Positions 36,103 through 44,782 of a DNA stretch of 53,582 bases are shown here, piece by piece (within the stretch, counting starts at the first letter, position 1; each line of letters begins with the position of its first letter). The stretch is from Lederbergia sp. NSJ-179 (GTDB lineage Bacteria; Bacillota; Bacilli; Bacillales; Bacillaceae_C). The position numbers were made by a program, and so were the translations under genes. Below the pieces are notes generated by a model that was given only the letters and a program-made list of their open reading frames with translations, was not told the origin of the DNA and did not search any database. The stretch is taken from the NCBI RefSeq assembly GCF_022867885.1, contig NZ_JALIFP010000026.1, positions 1-53,582 on the forward strand, in the 5' to 3' direction.

Positions 36103-36286
36103 AAGCCATGTTTAAAAGCCATGCATTTTTATACGTTCCAAGTAATGTATGGCTTTCCTATTTTTCAGAAAGTAATTTTCCGATTTACAAATCATCGGGC
36201 AAATGATGAAGATATACATACAGGATCTGTTTAGTATATCCGCTTAGAAATACTCTTTTTACCTTCATAATTTCTCCGCTCTAAAC

Positions 36287-36319
36287 ACAAAAGAACCACC
36301 AGCATCCTAAATGGTGGTC
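36287..36319 (-). terminator. Terminator of the small glycine-zipper protein gene
   Basis: AACCACC and GGTGGTC pair around a 12-base loop. On the minus strand TTCTTTTG follows, 13 bp after the stop at 36332. Confidence 0.65.
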
Positions 36320-36331
36320 CTAAACATTCTT

Positions 36332-36565
36332 TTATTCTTCTTCAGACTTTTCTTGGAGTTCATTATAATACTGCACACTTGTCATTGCGCCTTCATCGAC
36401 CATCTTGGCATCCTCTAACTCAGAAGGTTTTGCTAAACCCTTTAAATAAGAGGCATTAAACTTATTGAATTGCTTTTTTAGCTTTTCCCGATTACCACTG
36501 TTTGCCAGATAGGCTACTCCTGCTACCGCCCCGGCAACCCCTACTATTTTCCCGATTTTCCCCAT
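36332..36565 (-). CDS. Small protein with N-terminal hydrophobic segment, function unknown
   Basis: From ATG 36565, after GGGGAG, the gene encodes 77 residues. Residues 4-24 (IGKIVGVAGAVAGVAYLANS) are a glycine/alanine-rich hydrophobic helix, followed by a charged, helical stretch (REKLKKQFNKF) and an acidic tail ending KSEEE. I do not recognise a named family. The pattern resembles small YtxH-like or glycine-zipper membrane proteins. It has its own ribosome binding site and terminator, which supports a real gene. Confidence 0.6.
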   Translation of the reverse strand: MGKIGKIVGVAGAVAGVAYLANSGNREKLKKQFNKFNASYLKGLAKPSELEDAKMVDEGAMTSVQYYNELQEKSEEE

Positions 36566-36810
36566 TACTATCCGCTCCCCTTCCACATATTTTATAAAAG
36601 AGCAATGAAACGAATTTGACCATTATATATATGAATTACTCTTAAATAGAGCTTTATACAGAATATGCTCGTGTGGGCAAAATGGAATGAAGTTTTTATT
36701 TTTTTTACCTATCTACGGAATGAGTTATGTGTTATTCTGTCAATTTTTTATCATAGAACCTTTTTCTTTGGAGACACTAATGAAAAAGTTTTATAAATGA
36801 GGTGAAATCA

Positions 36811-36969
36811 ATGACAAGGGAAAAAAACGTACCGCGGAAAAAGCTTCACACTCAAAATAAAGGAAGAAACGCTACAAGTGTCACTCCCCAAGGTTATGCT
36901 GAGACGGAATTTGCGGCGGAACCAAAAAGCAAACTAGAAAATGCTGCTAAGAAAAAGAACACCAAATAA
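36811..36969 (+). CDS. sspL: Small acid-soluble spore protein SspL
   Basis: This 52-codon gene starts at ATG 36811, 6 bp after GAGGTGA. The middle and end, TSVTPQGYAETEFAAEPKSK and LENAAKKKNTK, match the B. subtilis SspL pattern (G-V-T-P-Q-G, then P-K-x-x-L-E-x-x-A-K-K-x-N-T-K). SspL is a minor spore-core protein made in the forespore under SigG. The N-terminus is about ten residues longer than in B. subtilis. I could not identify a convincing SigG promoter. It is direct evidence that the host forms endospores. Confidence 0.85.
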   Translation: MTREKNVPRKKLHTQNKGRNATSVTPQGYAETEFAAEPKSKLENAAKKKNTK

Positions 36970-36990
36970 ACGTCTTAAATAAATGTAGAT

Positions 36991-37016
36991 GACCCTATAG
37001 AGATTCCTATAGGGTC
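36991..37016 (+). terminator. Hairpin after sspL
   Basis: GACCCTATA and TATAGGGTC form a perfect 9-bp stem with an 8-base loop, 22 bp after the stop. The T-run is absent, so termination is uncertain. Confidence 0.5.
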
Positions 37017-37105
37017 ACTGTATGATCAACGCTTTAAAGGGCTTTATTCATGAAGATCTTTCTATATTTCCGAAGACAGCATCGGAATAAAATTATTTTC
37101 CCCTT

Positions 37106-37423
37106 TTACTCCCCCAATGCTTTTAATCCCACTGCTCCTGCGATAATACAAACCAAAAAAAGGATGCGTTTCCAGCCAGCAGGTTCTTTAAAAAAGAGAA
37201 TTCCGATTAAAACGGCACCGACTGCTCCCAAGCCTGTCCAAACAGCATAAGCCGTTCCCAATGGGATATCACGCATCGCCATAGAAAGGAAAATAAATCC
37301 GCCTCCGAATGTCCCAATAATGGCGAGGAGCCTGCCAATCGATTTATGCCGTAAATACAAATTAATACTTATCACGCCAAAAATTTCGCCTAAACTCGCA
37401 ACCATTAAGTAAATCCAGGCCAT
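37106..37423 (-). CDS. ykkD: SMR-family efflux subunit YkkD
   Basis: The 105-residue protein has four membrane helices. The essential glutamate is in helix 1 (MVASLGEIFGVISIN), and GTAYAVWTGLGAVGAVLIGIL spans helix 3. It closely resembles B. subtilis YkkD. The ATG directly follows the ykkC stop (TAAATG), with GGGGAGG inside the end of ykkC, so the two are translationally coupled. Paired SMR proteins form antiparallel heterodimers that export cationic compounds using the proton gradient; some members export guanidinium. Confidence 0.9.
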   Translation of the reverse strand: MAWIYLMVASLGEIFGVISINLYLRHKSIGRLLAIIGTFGGGFIFLSMAMRDIPLGTAYAVWTGLGAVGAVLIGILFFKEPAGWKRILFLVCIIAGAVGLKALGE

Positions 37424-37762
37424 TTAATTTCCTCCCCTCGTTGCTACCTCATCATCCGGAGTCGTTATTTTAATGCCAATTACCCCAATAATGATTAAGC
37501 CGATAAAGAAAACCTTTGCGAGTGAAACATCCGCATCAAAAACAAGAAAATCAATCAAAACAATGGCCGCGGCGCCTGATCCAGTAAAAACAGCATATAC
37601 CGTTCCAGCCGGAAGTTTCTCACAGGCCTTAATAATAAAATAAAAACTAAGGACAATAACAATCCCGGTTCCAATCCATTCAATAATCGAATCAGAATAT
37701 TTTAAACCAATGACCCAAAACACTTCGACAATGGCTGCCAACAGTACATAGATCCAAGCCAA
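37424..37762 (-). CDS. ykkC: SMR-family efflux subunit YkkC
   Basis: The 112-residue, four-helix protein has the conserved Glu in LLAAIVEVFWVIGLKYSDS, and GTVYAVFTGSGAAAIVLIDF in helix 3. It resembles B. subtilis YkkC, including the hydrophilic tail after helix 4. It is first in a two-gene operon with ykkD. The 154-bp upstream region shared with the serpin gene is too short, and lacks the motifs I would expect, for a ykkC-type guanidine riboswitch, so control differs from the classic case. Confidence 0.9.
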   Translation of the reverse strand: MAWIYVLLAAIVEVFWVIGLKYSDSIIEWIGTGIVIVLSFYFIIKACEKLPAGTVYAVFTGSGAAAIVLIDFLVFDADVSLAKVFFIGLIIIGVIGIKITTPDDEVATRGGN

Positions 37763-37925
37763 TGATCTCCCTCCTTATCCCTTGCATTTTAGCACATCTA
37801 TACTATTTTCGCCTTGAAAAATCCTTCATAATAACATAACATCGAATGAAATACTTTCTTCTTTTTACAAAAACTGTAACTATTTCTCTCTATTTCAGTC
37901 TAATGGATAAAGGAAGGTGATCGAA

Positions 37926-39185
37926 TTGAAACATAGAATTATTATCCCCCTATTGATTTCGGTTTTCATTTTATCGATGACAGGATGTGGCACAATGTCC
38001 AATCAAGATGGTTTAGCCATAGCAAGCGATGTAGACTATGGGAAAGATGATTATCAAAAAATCAATTCTGCCAATAATGAATTAGGTTTTCAATTATTGT
38101 CCAAGGTTGTCCCGGATGACGAGGGGAATATCTTTATTTCTCCTACTAGTTTGCTGATGGCCCTTTCCATGGTTTATAACGGGGCGGATGGTGAAACAAA
38201 GGATGAAATAGCCAAGGCGTTACAAACGGAAGGGATTGATGTAGAGGATTTAAATAAAGCAAATGCCTCTTTCATGTCCATGCTCCATAACCGCTCGAAA
38301 CAAGTCGAATTGAATGTGGCAAACTCTATTTGGCTCAACGAACATTTCCACTTTCAAAAACATTTTAAAACGAATACCCAAGATTATTTTAATGCAAAAA
38401 TCCAGGAAGTGGATATAACTGATAGCAAAACCCCCAATAAAATCAATGATTGGGTCCAGCAATCAACCAATAGCAAGATAGAGGATATCGTCGATTCCCG
38501 ATTAGACCCTAATATTGTTTCGATACTGATCAATGCCATTTATTTTAAAGGGGATTGGACCTATGAATTTGACCAGAAGTTGACGGAAGATCGTCCTTTT
38601 CATTTAAAAGATGGGTCGACTAAGGATGTGCCCTTGATGACAGTCAAAGAGAAACTAGCTTATATGGAAAATGACGATATTCAGGCCGTTACCCTTCCAT
38701 ATGGTGAGAAGCAGGAAATGAGCATGAATGTGATTTTACCGAAAGAAAGCACTAGTTTGGAGAAAATCATCCCATTACTAACAAATGAAAACTGGCAAGC
38801 CTGGAAAACAGAAATGAAGCCACAGGAAGGAACGGTCATGTTACCAAAATTCCAACTTGAATACGAAACGATTCTAAATGAAAGTTTGGAAAAATTAGGG
38901 ATGAAAACGGCCTTTCAGGAGAATACCGCAAATTTTTCAAAAATGATTCAAGAGGATGAATCGATTTGGATAAGCCAAATTAAACAAAAAACGTTCATTG
39001 ATGTAAATGAAAAAGGGACAGAAGCGGCTGCGGCTACCTCTGTAGAAATGAAGATTACTTCAGCGCTGATTGACGGTCCTTTCATTATGGAAATCAATCG
39101 ACCGTTCATTATCATGATTACCGATCATCGAACGGATGCCATTTTGTTTTTGGGGGCCATCCGTAACCCGATGGAAGGAAAATGA
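37926..39185 (+). CDS. Lipoprotein serpin (serine protease inhibitor)
   Basis: From TTG 37926, after AAGGAAGGTGA, the protein is 419 residues. It starts with a lipoprotein signal (SVFILSMTGCG) so the inhibitor is tethered outside the cell. The serpin fold is complete: NIFISPTSLLMALSMVYNGA, NAIYFKGDWTYEF, and the hinge DVNEKGTEAAAATSVE. Counting from the hinge glycine as P15, the scissile bond falls near MKIT-SALI, so small or hydrophobic P1 residues suggest elastase- or subtilisin-like targets. FIMEINRPFIIMITDHRTD closes the fold. Serpins are uncommon in bacteria; the intact hinge suggests a working inhibitor. Confidence 0.93.
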   Translation: MKHRIIIPLLISVFILSMTGCGTMSNQDGLAIASDVDYGKDDYQKINSANNELGFQLLSKVVPDDEGNIFISPTSLLMALSMVYNGADGETKDEIAKALQTEGIDVEDLNKANASFMSMLHNRSKQVELNVANSIWLNEHFHFQKHFKTNTQDYFNAKIQEVDITDSKTPNKINDWVQQSTNSKIEDIVDSRLDPNIVSILINAIYFKGDWTYEFDQKLTEDRPFHLKDGSTKDVPLMTVKEKLAYMENDDIQAVTLPYGEKQEMSMNVILPKESTSLEKIIPLLTNENWQAWKTEMKPQEGTVMLPKFQLEYETILNESLEKLGMKTAFQENTANFSKMIQEDESIWISQIKQKTFIDVNEKGTEAAAATSVEMKITSALIDGPFIMEINRPFIIMITDHRTDAILFLGAIRNPMEGK

Positions 39186-39283
39186 AGAACAAATTCAGCT
39201 TTCCCTTATGATGAACATCTTCAAGAAAAATTCGGGAAAGAATTGAGACCATGTATATCCAAGGAAAAAAATAGGATCAATCA

Positions 39284-39321
39284 AAGCCAATGTTCCATAT
39301 GGAGACCGTTGGCTTTTTTAA
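39284..39321 (+). terminator. Terminator downstream of the serpin gene
   Basis: AAAGCCAATG and CGTTGGCTTT pair at 9 of 10 positions, with TTTTT completing a typical terminator about 100 bp after the stop. Confidence 0.8.
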
Positions 39322-39427
39322 TAGGATTAGCTATTTACATTTACACTCCATTTCAATCATGATAATATATCCAACATACTGACAAATACACTGCTTGACT
39401 ACGAAAAGCCCCATTCATAGCGAATAA

Positions 39428-39532
39428 TTGGGAGCGATTCGTGAGCAAGATATCGAAGGGGTCACTAAATATGTCAATCAATATATTAAGGACTTTATAG
39501 AAAACTTAGAATCAGAAATTGAAGGAGAATAA
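39428..39532 (+). pseudogene. C-terminal scrap of a GntR/FCD-type regulator
   Basis: About 34 codons read GAIREQDIEGVTKYVNQYIK, then DFIENLESEIEGE and a stop. This has the shape of the last helices of an FCD (FadR-type) domain (A-I-R-x-x-D-x-x-x-x-x, then H/Y-I). The rest of the regulator is absent; upstream sequence does not read as GntR. It ends 3 bp before the transporter start and contains that gene's ribosome binding site, so the two were once an operon. Confidence 0.5.
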
Positions 39533-39535
39533 TCG

Positions 39536-40771
39536 TTGAATAAGAACTCTGCATCACTAGAAAACACATCCATTAATAATGCTCATTGGCTCGTATTACT
39601 AGGCATTATATTAGTCGGAGCGAATTTAAGAGCTCCGTTAACATCCGTTGGCTCCCTTATTTCATTTATCCGTGATGATTTAGGCTTAAGCCATGCGGTA
39701 GCCGGAAGCATCACAACTTTACCCTTACTCGCTTTTGCCTTTCTTTCTCCATTTGCACCTAAACTAGCCAATCGGTTTGGGATGGAAAAGACCATCTTTT
39801 TCTCCCTACTCTTTTTAACGATTGGGTTAACGATTCGGTCACTAGTCGGGGCTGGTTTCCTTTTCACTGGTACGATGATGATTGGGATGGCAATCGCAAT
39901 TGGTAATGTGTTATTGCCCGGATTCATCAAAATGAATTTCCCTTTAAAAATTGGCATGATGACCGGTGTCTATGCCGTTTTTATGAATCTGTTTGGTGCC
40001 TTAGGTTCCGGCTTGAGTGTCCCGATCGCTTCCATAAAAGGGATTGGTTGGAAAGGATCGCTCGCATTTTGGACCATTCTTTCTGTGATTGCTTTACTTT
40101 TTTGGATTCCACAACTATGGAAAAAAAGTGAATCGGTAAAAACTACAGAAGCCATCGCCCAAAAAGGTAAAAGCATTTGGCGTTCCCCATTAGCTTGGAA
40201 TATTACCATTTTTATGGGACTGCAATCCCTCATTTTTTATACGATGATTACATGGTTACCCGAGATCCTCCAATCCCATGGATACAGCTCAGGTGCTGCT
40301 GGTTGGATGCTTTTCCTTATGCAATTTGCACTTATTCCTATTACGTTTATTATCCCGGTCATGGCGGAAAAAATGGAGAACCAAAGATTCTTTGCTGCTT
40401 TGACAGCGATTTTCTTTATGGCCGGAATCGTTGGTATCTTTCTAGGAAGTAAGCCATTCATAGCCATCTCTGTTATCCTAATTGGCATGGCAGCAGGAAG
40501 TGCCTTTAGCCTTTCGATGATGTTTTTCAGCTTAAGGACCGAAAATGGACAAGAAGCTGCAGAAATGTCAGGCATGGCTCAATCATTCGGTTATCTTTTA
40601 GCTGCTATCGGACCCGTATTATTTGGAGGTTTACATGATTTATTCCATGGATGGAAAATTCCGCTACTTCTATTATTCCTACTATCAATGATTATTTTGA
40701 TAGCTGGAGTGGAAGCAGGGAAGAATAAAGTTATTTCAGCTTCGCCATTAAAAGAGAAAAAAGCTGGATAA
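39536..40771 (+). CDS. CynX/NimT-family MFS transporter
   Basis: The 411-residue protein starts at TTG 39536, 8 bp after GAAGGAG. It has twelve membrane helices. The opening VLLGIILVGANLRAPLTSVG and the loop FAPKLANRFGMEKTIFFSLL are typical of the CynX/NimT (cyanate/2-nitroimidazole) branch, as in B. subtilis YycB. The second half has LPEILQSHGYSSGAAGW. The substrate is unknown; the family exports or takes up small anions and drugs. Only a fragment of a likely former regulator remains upstream. Confidence 0.88.
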   Translation: MNKNSASLENTSINNAHWLVLLGIILVGANLRAPLTSVGSLISFIRDDLGLSHAVAGSITTLPLLAFAFLSPFAPKLANRFGMEKTIFFSLLFLTIGLTIRSLVGAGFLFTGTMMIGMAIAIGNVLLPGFIKMNFPLKIGMMTGVYAVFMNLFGALGSGLSVPIASIKGIGWKGSLAFWTILSVIALLFWIPQLWKKSESVKTTEAIAQKGKSIWRSPLAWNITIFMGLQSLIFYTMITWLPEILQSHGYSSGAAGWMLFLMQFALIPITFIIPVMAEKMENQRFFAALTAIFFMAGIVGIFLGSKPFIAISVILIGMAAGSAFSLSMMFFSLRTENGQEAAEMSGMAQSFGYLLAAIGPVLFGGLHDLFHGWKIPLLLLFLLSMIILIAGVEAGKNKVISASPLKEKKAG

Positions 40772-41054
40772 AAAATAGGTGATATAACGATGTTCGACAC
40801 GAACTTAGTAGGTTCGGCAGTGATTTTTACTACTAGTATCCAAAAACTTTTCAACGCCTTCGGAACACATCAGCAGGCCCTATCTATAAAGGGGTCTGCT
40901 TCTTTATCTTTATCACCCAAAAAACACCATATAAAAGTTCATATTCAGTTCATAATATTTTATTATGATCTTCATGTGGTGATGAAAGTCATTATCCACA
41001 TAAGGTATATTTGATTTATGATCGTGATACCAATCAAAAAAGGAATGATACACA
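40772..41054. other. Intergenic region before the two-component system
   Basis: An open frame at 40790-41014 has a fair ribosome binding site (AGGTGATATAACG) and opens NLVGSAVIFTTSIQKLF, vaguely like a glyoxalase-fold start. It runs through a terminator hairpin and has no family match after that, so I do not call it a gene. No other feature is seen besides the terminator. Confidence 0.4.
40872..40908 (+). terminator. Terminator of the CynX-type transporter gene
   Basis: AGCAGGCCC and GGGGTCTGCT form an imperfect stem around a 10-base loop, followed by TCTTTATCTTT. Confidence 0.65.
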
Positions 41055-41726
41055 ATGGCGAAAATCTTAATGGTGGATGATGATCCGCATATTCGGGAAC
41101 TGGTCCGTTTGCTTTTACGTAATGAGGGATTTAAAGTTTATGAAGCTGCAGATGGACTAGAGGCTTTAACAGTGGTTGAATCAACCCAAGTGGACTTAGT
41201 CATTTTAGATATTATGATGCCTAATATGGATGGTTGGGAATTATGCCGTGAGCTTAGAGAATTTTATGATTTTCCTTTATTAATGCTGACAGCTAAACGA
41301 GAAACATCACAAAAACTCAAAGGGTTTGATATGGGGACAGATGATTATTTAGTGAAACCATTCGAACCACTCGAACTTGTTGCTAGAGTCAAAGCATTAT
41401 TGAAAAGGTACCAAATTTCTGTATCCCAACAAATCCAGATTGGAGAGTTATTGCTGAATCGCAAAACATTCGAAGTTCATCATCACGGGCACCCAGTCAC
41501 TTTGCCTCGAAAAGAATTTGAATTGCTATTTCTATTAGGCAGTTATCCTGGGAAGACCTTTACACGCGAACAATTAATTGAAAAAATTTGGGGCTATGAT
41601 TATGAAGGGGACGAGCGAACAGTGGATGTGCATATCAAACGACTACGGAAGCGATTTGCAAATGAATCCGATGCTTTCAGCATTAAGACGATCCGCGGAT
41701 TAGGTTATCGCTTGGAGCACGAATGA
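41055..41726 (+). CDS. OmpR-family response regulator
   Basis: The 223-residue protein has a receiver domain (1-118) with acidic pocket MVDDDP, phospho-acceptor Asp in LVILDIMMPNMDG and conserved Lys in DYLVKPFEP. The winged-helix domain ends FTREQLIEKIWGYDYEGDER, then TVDVHIKRLRKRF, closely like the HssR/YvcP branch. It overlaps the kinase gene by 4 bp (ATGA). The downstream BmrA-type exporter, 16 bp after the kinase, is the likely regulated target. Confidence 0.92.
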   Translation: MAKILMVDDDPHIRELVRLLLRNEGFKVYEAADGLEALTVVESTQVDLVILDIMMPNMDGWELCRELREFYDFPLLMLTAKRETSQKLKGFDMGTDDYLVKPFEPLELVARVKALLKRYQISVSQQIQIGELLLNRKTFEVHHHGHPVTLPRKEFELLFLLGSYPGKTFTREQLIEKIWGYDYEGDERTVDVHIKRLRKRFANESDAFSIKTIRGLGYRLEHE

Positions 41727-42799
41727 GAATGAGAGCCCGTTTAAAAGTGTTTTTAGCCTTTTCAACAATGATTGTATCCTTATCGATTTGCTGGTCAGCT
41801 GCTTTTTTTATCACACAGTTTTTCTATAAGCTGTTCCATATCCACTTTAATGAATATCTAATTCAGCTTTTTAACTCCATATTCGGATTTTTTATTTTTG
41901 GCTGCTGCCTATTTCTATTTTCGAAATTTTTTCCAAAACAGCGGCAAAAACAGGCAGAATTCGTTCAATCAATTATTGATGCGATGAGACAAATCGCAAG
42001 GGGCGACTACCAGATCACGCTTAAAAAGCTTCCTGGGCATGACCATCCAGAGGATCCATATTCAAAAATTGTCGATAACATCAATTATATGTCCAAGGAA
42101 TTGGGGCAGATGGAGCAGATGCGGCAAGAATTTGTATCCAATGTTTCTCATGAAATCCAGTCCCCGCTTACCTCTATTAGCGGTTTTGCCCGGTCATTGA
42201 AAAATGAAACACTCACTCAAAAAGAAAGATGGCATTATCTTTCTATTATCGAAACGGAAAGTGAACGACTGTCCAAGCTGAGTGATAATTTGCTCAAATT
42301 AACTTACCTAGAATCTGCTCAACATTCTTTCGAATTACAGGAATATCGATTAGATAAGCAATTACAACATGCGCTATTATCCTGTGAGCCACAGTGGTCC
42401 GAAAAGCAAATGGAAATGGAGATTTCTTTGAAAAAAACGTGGATAACTGCTGATAAAGACTTATTAGACCAAGTGTGGATGAATCTGCTCCATAATGCCA
42501 TTAAATTTACATCCATTGGAGGGACCATTCGTATAGCTACTTTTCGGCGAAAAGAAGAACTTATTGTCGAGATTTCAGATACTGGAATCGGCATTGCGGA
42601 AGAAGATCAGCTTCATTTATTCGAACGATTTTATAAAGCTGATAAAGCACGATCCCGCGAAACAGGCGGCAGTGGACTTGGCCTTTCGATTGTGAAAAAA
42701 ATCATCGATATGCATAAAGGAATCATAAATGTGGCAAGTAAACCAAATCAAGGAACGACATTTACGATTACCTTTTCGGATTCCAGCACCAATAGATAG
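41723..42799 (+). CDS. Sensor histidine kinase partner of the OmpR-type regulator
   Basis: The 358-residue kinase has two membrane helices (about 9-32 and 45-70) with only a short extracellular loop, so it likely senses within the membrane, as bacitracin-type sensor kinases do. HisKA has the phospho-acceptor in FVSNVSHEIQSPLTSISGFA. The ATPase domain has MNLLHNAIKFTS (N), ISDTGIGIAEED (G1) and GGSGLGLSIVKK (G2). It overlaps the regulator and precedes a drug-exporter gene, consistent with an envelope-stress or drug-responsive three-gene operon. Confidence 0.92.
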   Translation: MRMRARLKVFLAFSTMIVSLSICWSAAFFITQFFYKLFHIHFNEYLIQLFNSIFGFFIFGCCLFLFSKFFPKQRQKQAEFVQSIIDAMRQIARGDYQITLKKLPGHDHPEDPYSKIVDNINYMSKELGQMEQMRQEFVSNVSHEIQSPLTSISGFARSLKNETLTQKERWHYLSIIETESERLSKLSDNLLKLTYLESAQHSFELQEYRLDKQLQHALLSCEPQWSEKQMEMEISLKKTWITADKDLLDQVWMNLLHNAIKFTSIGGTIRIATFRRKEELIVEISDTGIGIAEEDQLHLFERFYKADKARSRETGGSGLGLSIVKKIIDMHKGIINVASKPNQGTTFTITFSDSSTNR

Positions 42800-42815
42800 A
42801 AAAAGGAGTTTACCT

Positions 42816-44549
42816 ATGAAAAATAACCAAAATAGTCTCAAACCATTTATTTCACTTATTTTATCAACAAATATTCCTAAGCTGGCGTTGACCATTGGAT
42901 TAATCACAAGTTTAATCACAACACTTGCAGGTCTTGTTGTCCCATTACTGACAAAGAATTTTGTCGATGGCTCCTCCCTCTCATCCTTAAGCATACCACT
43001 TATCATCGCAATCGGAGCAGCCTTTATTATTCAAGCGGTCATTAGCGGGCTTTCCATTTACTTACTCACAGCAGTAGGTCAAAAGATTGTCGCTAGACTT
43101 CGTGATCGCATGTGGCTCAAGCTTGTTCGCTTACCTGTAAGCTATTTTGATCAAACAGCCAGTGGAAATACCGTTAGTCGAATTGTCAATGATACAAGTA
43201 TTGTAAAGGATTTAATCTCACAGCATTTTCCCCAATTTATTTCCGGGATTATTTCCATCATTGGAGCGGTCACAATCTTAATTATTATGGATTGGAAAAT
43301 GACATTACTAATGCTGCTTGCTGTTCCCATTACAATCGCGGTCATGATTCCACTTGGTCAGCAAATGGCAAAAATATCACGTGGCCTTCAAGATGAAACA
43401 GCGGTATTCACTGGAAATATTCAACAAACACTGAGTGAAATTCGCTTAATGAAGGCCTCAACAGCCGAAAAAAATGAAGAACAAAAAGGATTATCCGGGA
43501 TCAAAAGACTACTTGAATTTGGGTTAAAAGAGGCAAAAATTACCGCATTCATCGCACCGATTATGCAATTTGTCATGATGCTCGTCATTGTAGTGATCAT
43601 TGGCTATGGAGGAATCCGTGTCGCGAATGGATCGATGTCAACTGATTCGTTAGTGGCTTTCCTGCTCTATCTTTTTCAAATTATCATGCCGATTACAACC
43701 TTTGCGATGTTTTTTACCCAATTACAAAAGGCAAAAGGGGCAACTGAACGGATTATGGATATATTGGAAATGCCATTGGAAGTAGGGCAAGATGGGATGG
43801 CAATGGATATTGCAAACCAGCCTATTTTTGTACAAAATGTATCCTTTGCCTACAATGAGGGTGAGCCAGTCCTACAAAATATCTCTTTCGAAGCGAATCC
43901 TGGAGAAATGATCGCTTTTGCGGGTCCAAGCGGCGGAGGGAAAACAACTATGTTCAGCCTTCTCGAACGGTTTTACGAACCAACTTCAGGTGATATCCGG
44001 ATCGGCAACACTTCGATCCAAGCTTTGTCGATGGAATCTTGGCGTAATCAAATTGGTTATGTTTCACAGGAAAGTGCCATGATGGCGGGCACCATTCGCG
44101 AAAATCTTTGCTATGGACTGGAAAATGCGGAGGAAATCTCTGATGAACGGCTATGGGAAGTAGCCAAAATGGCCTATGCCGATCAGTTTATTCGAGCTTT
44201 TCCACATGGTTTAAACACAGAGGTTGGTGAACGCGGCGTCAAACTATCTGGTGGCCAAAGACAACGGATTGCGATTGCGCGCGCCTTCTTAAGAGATCCA
44301 AAAATTTTGATGATGGATGAAGCAACTGCCAGCTTAGACAGCCAATCGGAAGGCATTGTGCAACAAGCCTTAACCCGTTTAATGCAAGGGCGCACAACCT
44401 TTGTTATCGCTCATCGTTTATCGACCATTGTCAATGCGGATAAAATTATTTTTATTGAAAAAGGAGAAGTGACCGGAAGCGGCTCACACCAAGAATTAGC
44501 TCATATCCATCCTTTATATCGAGAATTTGCCGAGCAGCAATTAGCCTAA
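42816..44549 (+). CDS. bmrA: BmrA-type multidrug ABC exporter (half-transporter)
   Basis: From ATG 42816 (AAAAGGAG upstream) the protein is 577 residues. Six membrane helices (about 20-310) are followed by a nucleotide-binding domain with Walker A GPSGGGKTTMF, signature LSGGQRQRIAIARAFL, Walker B ILMMDEATASLDSQSEG and the H-loop VIAHRLSTIV. The sequence is close to B. subtilis BmrA throughout (for example PVSYFDQTASGNTVSRIVND), and BmrA acts as a homodimer exporting drugs and cationic dyes. It is third in an operon after the two-component pair. Confidence 0.9.
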   Translation: MKNNQNSLKPFISLILSTNIPKLALTIGLITSLITTLAGLVVPLLTKNFVDGSSLSSLSIPLIIAIGAAFIIQAVISGLSIYLLTAVGQKIVARLRDRMWLKLVRLPVSYFDQTASGNTVSRIVNDTSIVKDLISQHFPQFISGIISIIGAVTILIIMDWKMTLLMLLAVPITIAVMIPLGQQMAKISRGLQDETAVFTGNIQQTLSEIRLMKASTAEKNEEQKGLSGIKRLLEFGLKEAKITAFIAPIMQFVMMLVIVVIIGYGGIRVANGSMSTDSLVAFLLYLFQIIMPITTFAMFFTQLQKAKGATERIMDILEMPLEVGQDGMAMDIANQPIFVQNVSFAYNEGEPVLQNISFEANPGEMIAFAGPSGGGKTTMFSLLERFYEPTSGDIRIGNTSIQALSMESWRNQIGYVSQESAMMAGTIRENLCYGLENAEEISDERLWEVAKMAYADQFIRAFPHGLNTEVGERGVKLSGGQRQRIAIARAFLRDPKILMMDEATASLDSQSEGIVQQALTRLMQGRTTFVIAHRLSTIVNADKIIFIEKGEVTGSGSHQELAHIHPLYREFAEQQLA

Positions 44550-44611
44550 CTTCCTTTGTTTAAAGATAGGAAAGGAAATTGGCTGGCGCTAGGTCTCGAG
44601 GTAAAAAATCC

Positions 44612-44654
44612 ACGCCAAAGAAAGGCAAAGAACGCCTTTCTTTGGCGTTAAAAC
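44612..44654. terminator. Terminator-like hairpin after bmrA
   Basis: ACGCCAAAGAAAGGC and GCCTTTCTTTGGCGT are a perfect 15-bp stem with a 7-base loop. The plus-strand tail TTAAAACGC is weak; the minus-strand side has TTTTTTACC after a short gap. Confidence 0.7.
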
Positions 44655-44710
44655 GCTAGGTGTGACCATTCTCACAGTCAGTCGAATCATTGTATGGTAC
44701 AGTATGAATT

Positions 44711-44754
44711 ACCATATATTGTGGTCGTTTCAATTCTATATCACAATATATGGA
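44711..44754. promoter_or_regulatory. Tandem NrdR boxes upstream of nrdDG
   Basis: ACCATATATTGTGGT (44711-44725) and TCACAATATATGGA (44741-44754) resemble NrdR boxes (ACACTATATATTGTGT type). Their centres are 30 bp apart, about three helical turns, which is the usual spacing for this repressor of ribonucleotide reductase genes. They lie 29-72 bp upstream of nrdD. NrdR itself is not encoded in the window. Confidence 0.75.
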
Positions 44755-44782
44755 GTTTAGTAGCAATGAAAGGAGTGGGAAC

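Noticed and set aside
36057-36234. Open frame after the second Gfo/Idh/MocA gene
   Set aside because: It shows no recognisable family or start context and contains the hairpin at 36059.
40790-41014. 74-codon frame opening like a glyoxalase-fold protein
   Set aside because: It runs through a terminator hairpin and loses any resemblance after about 20 residues.
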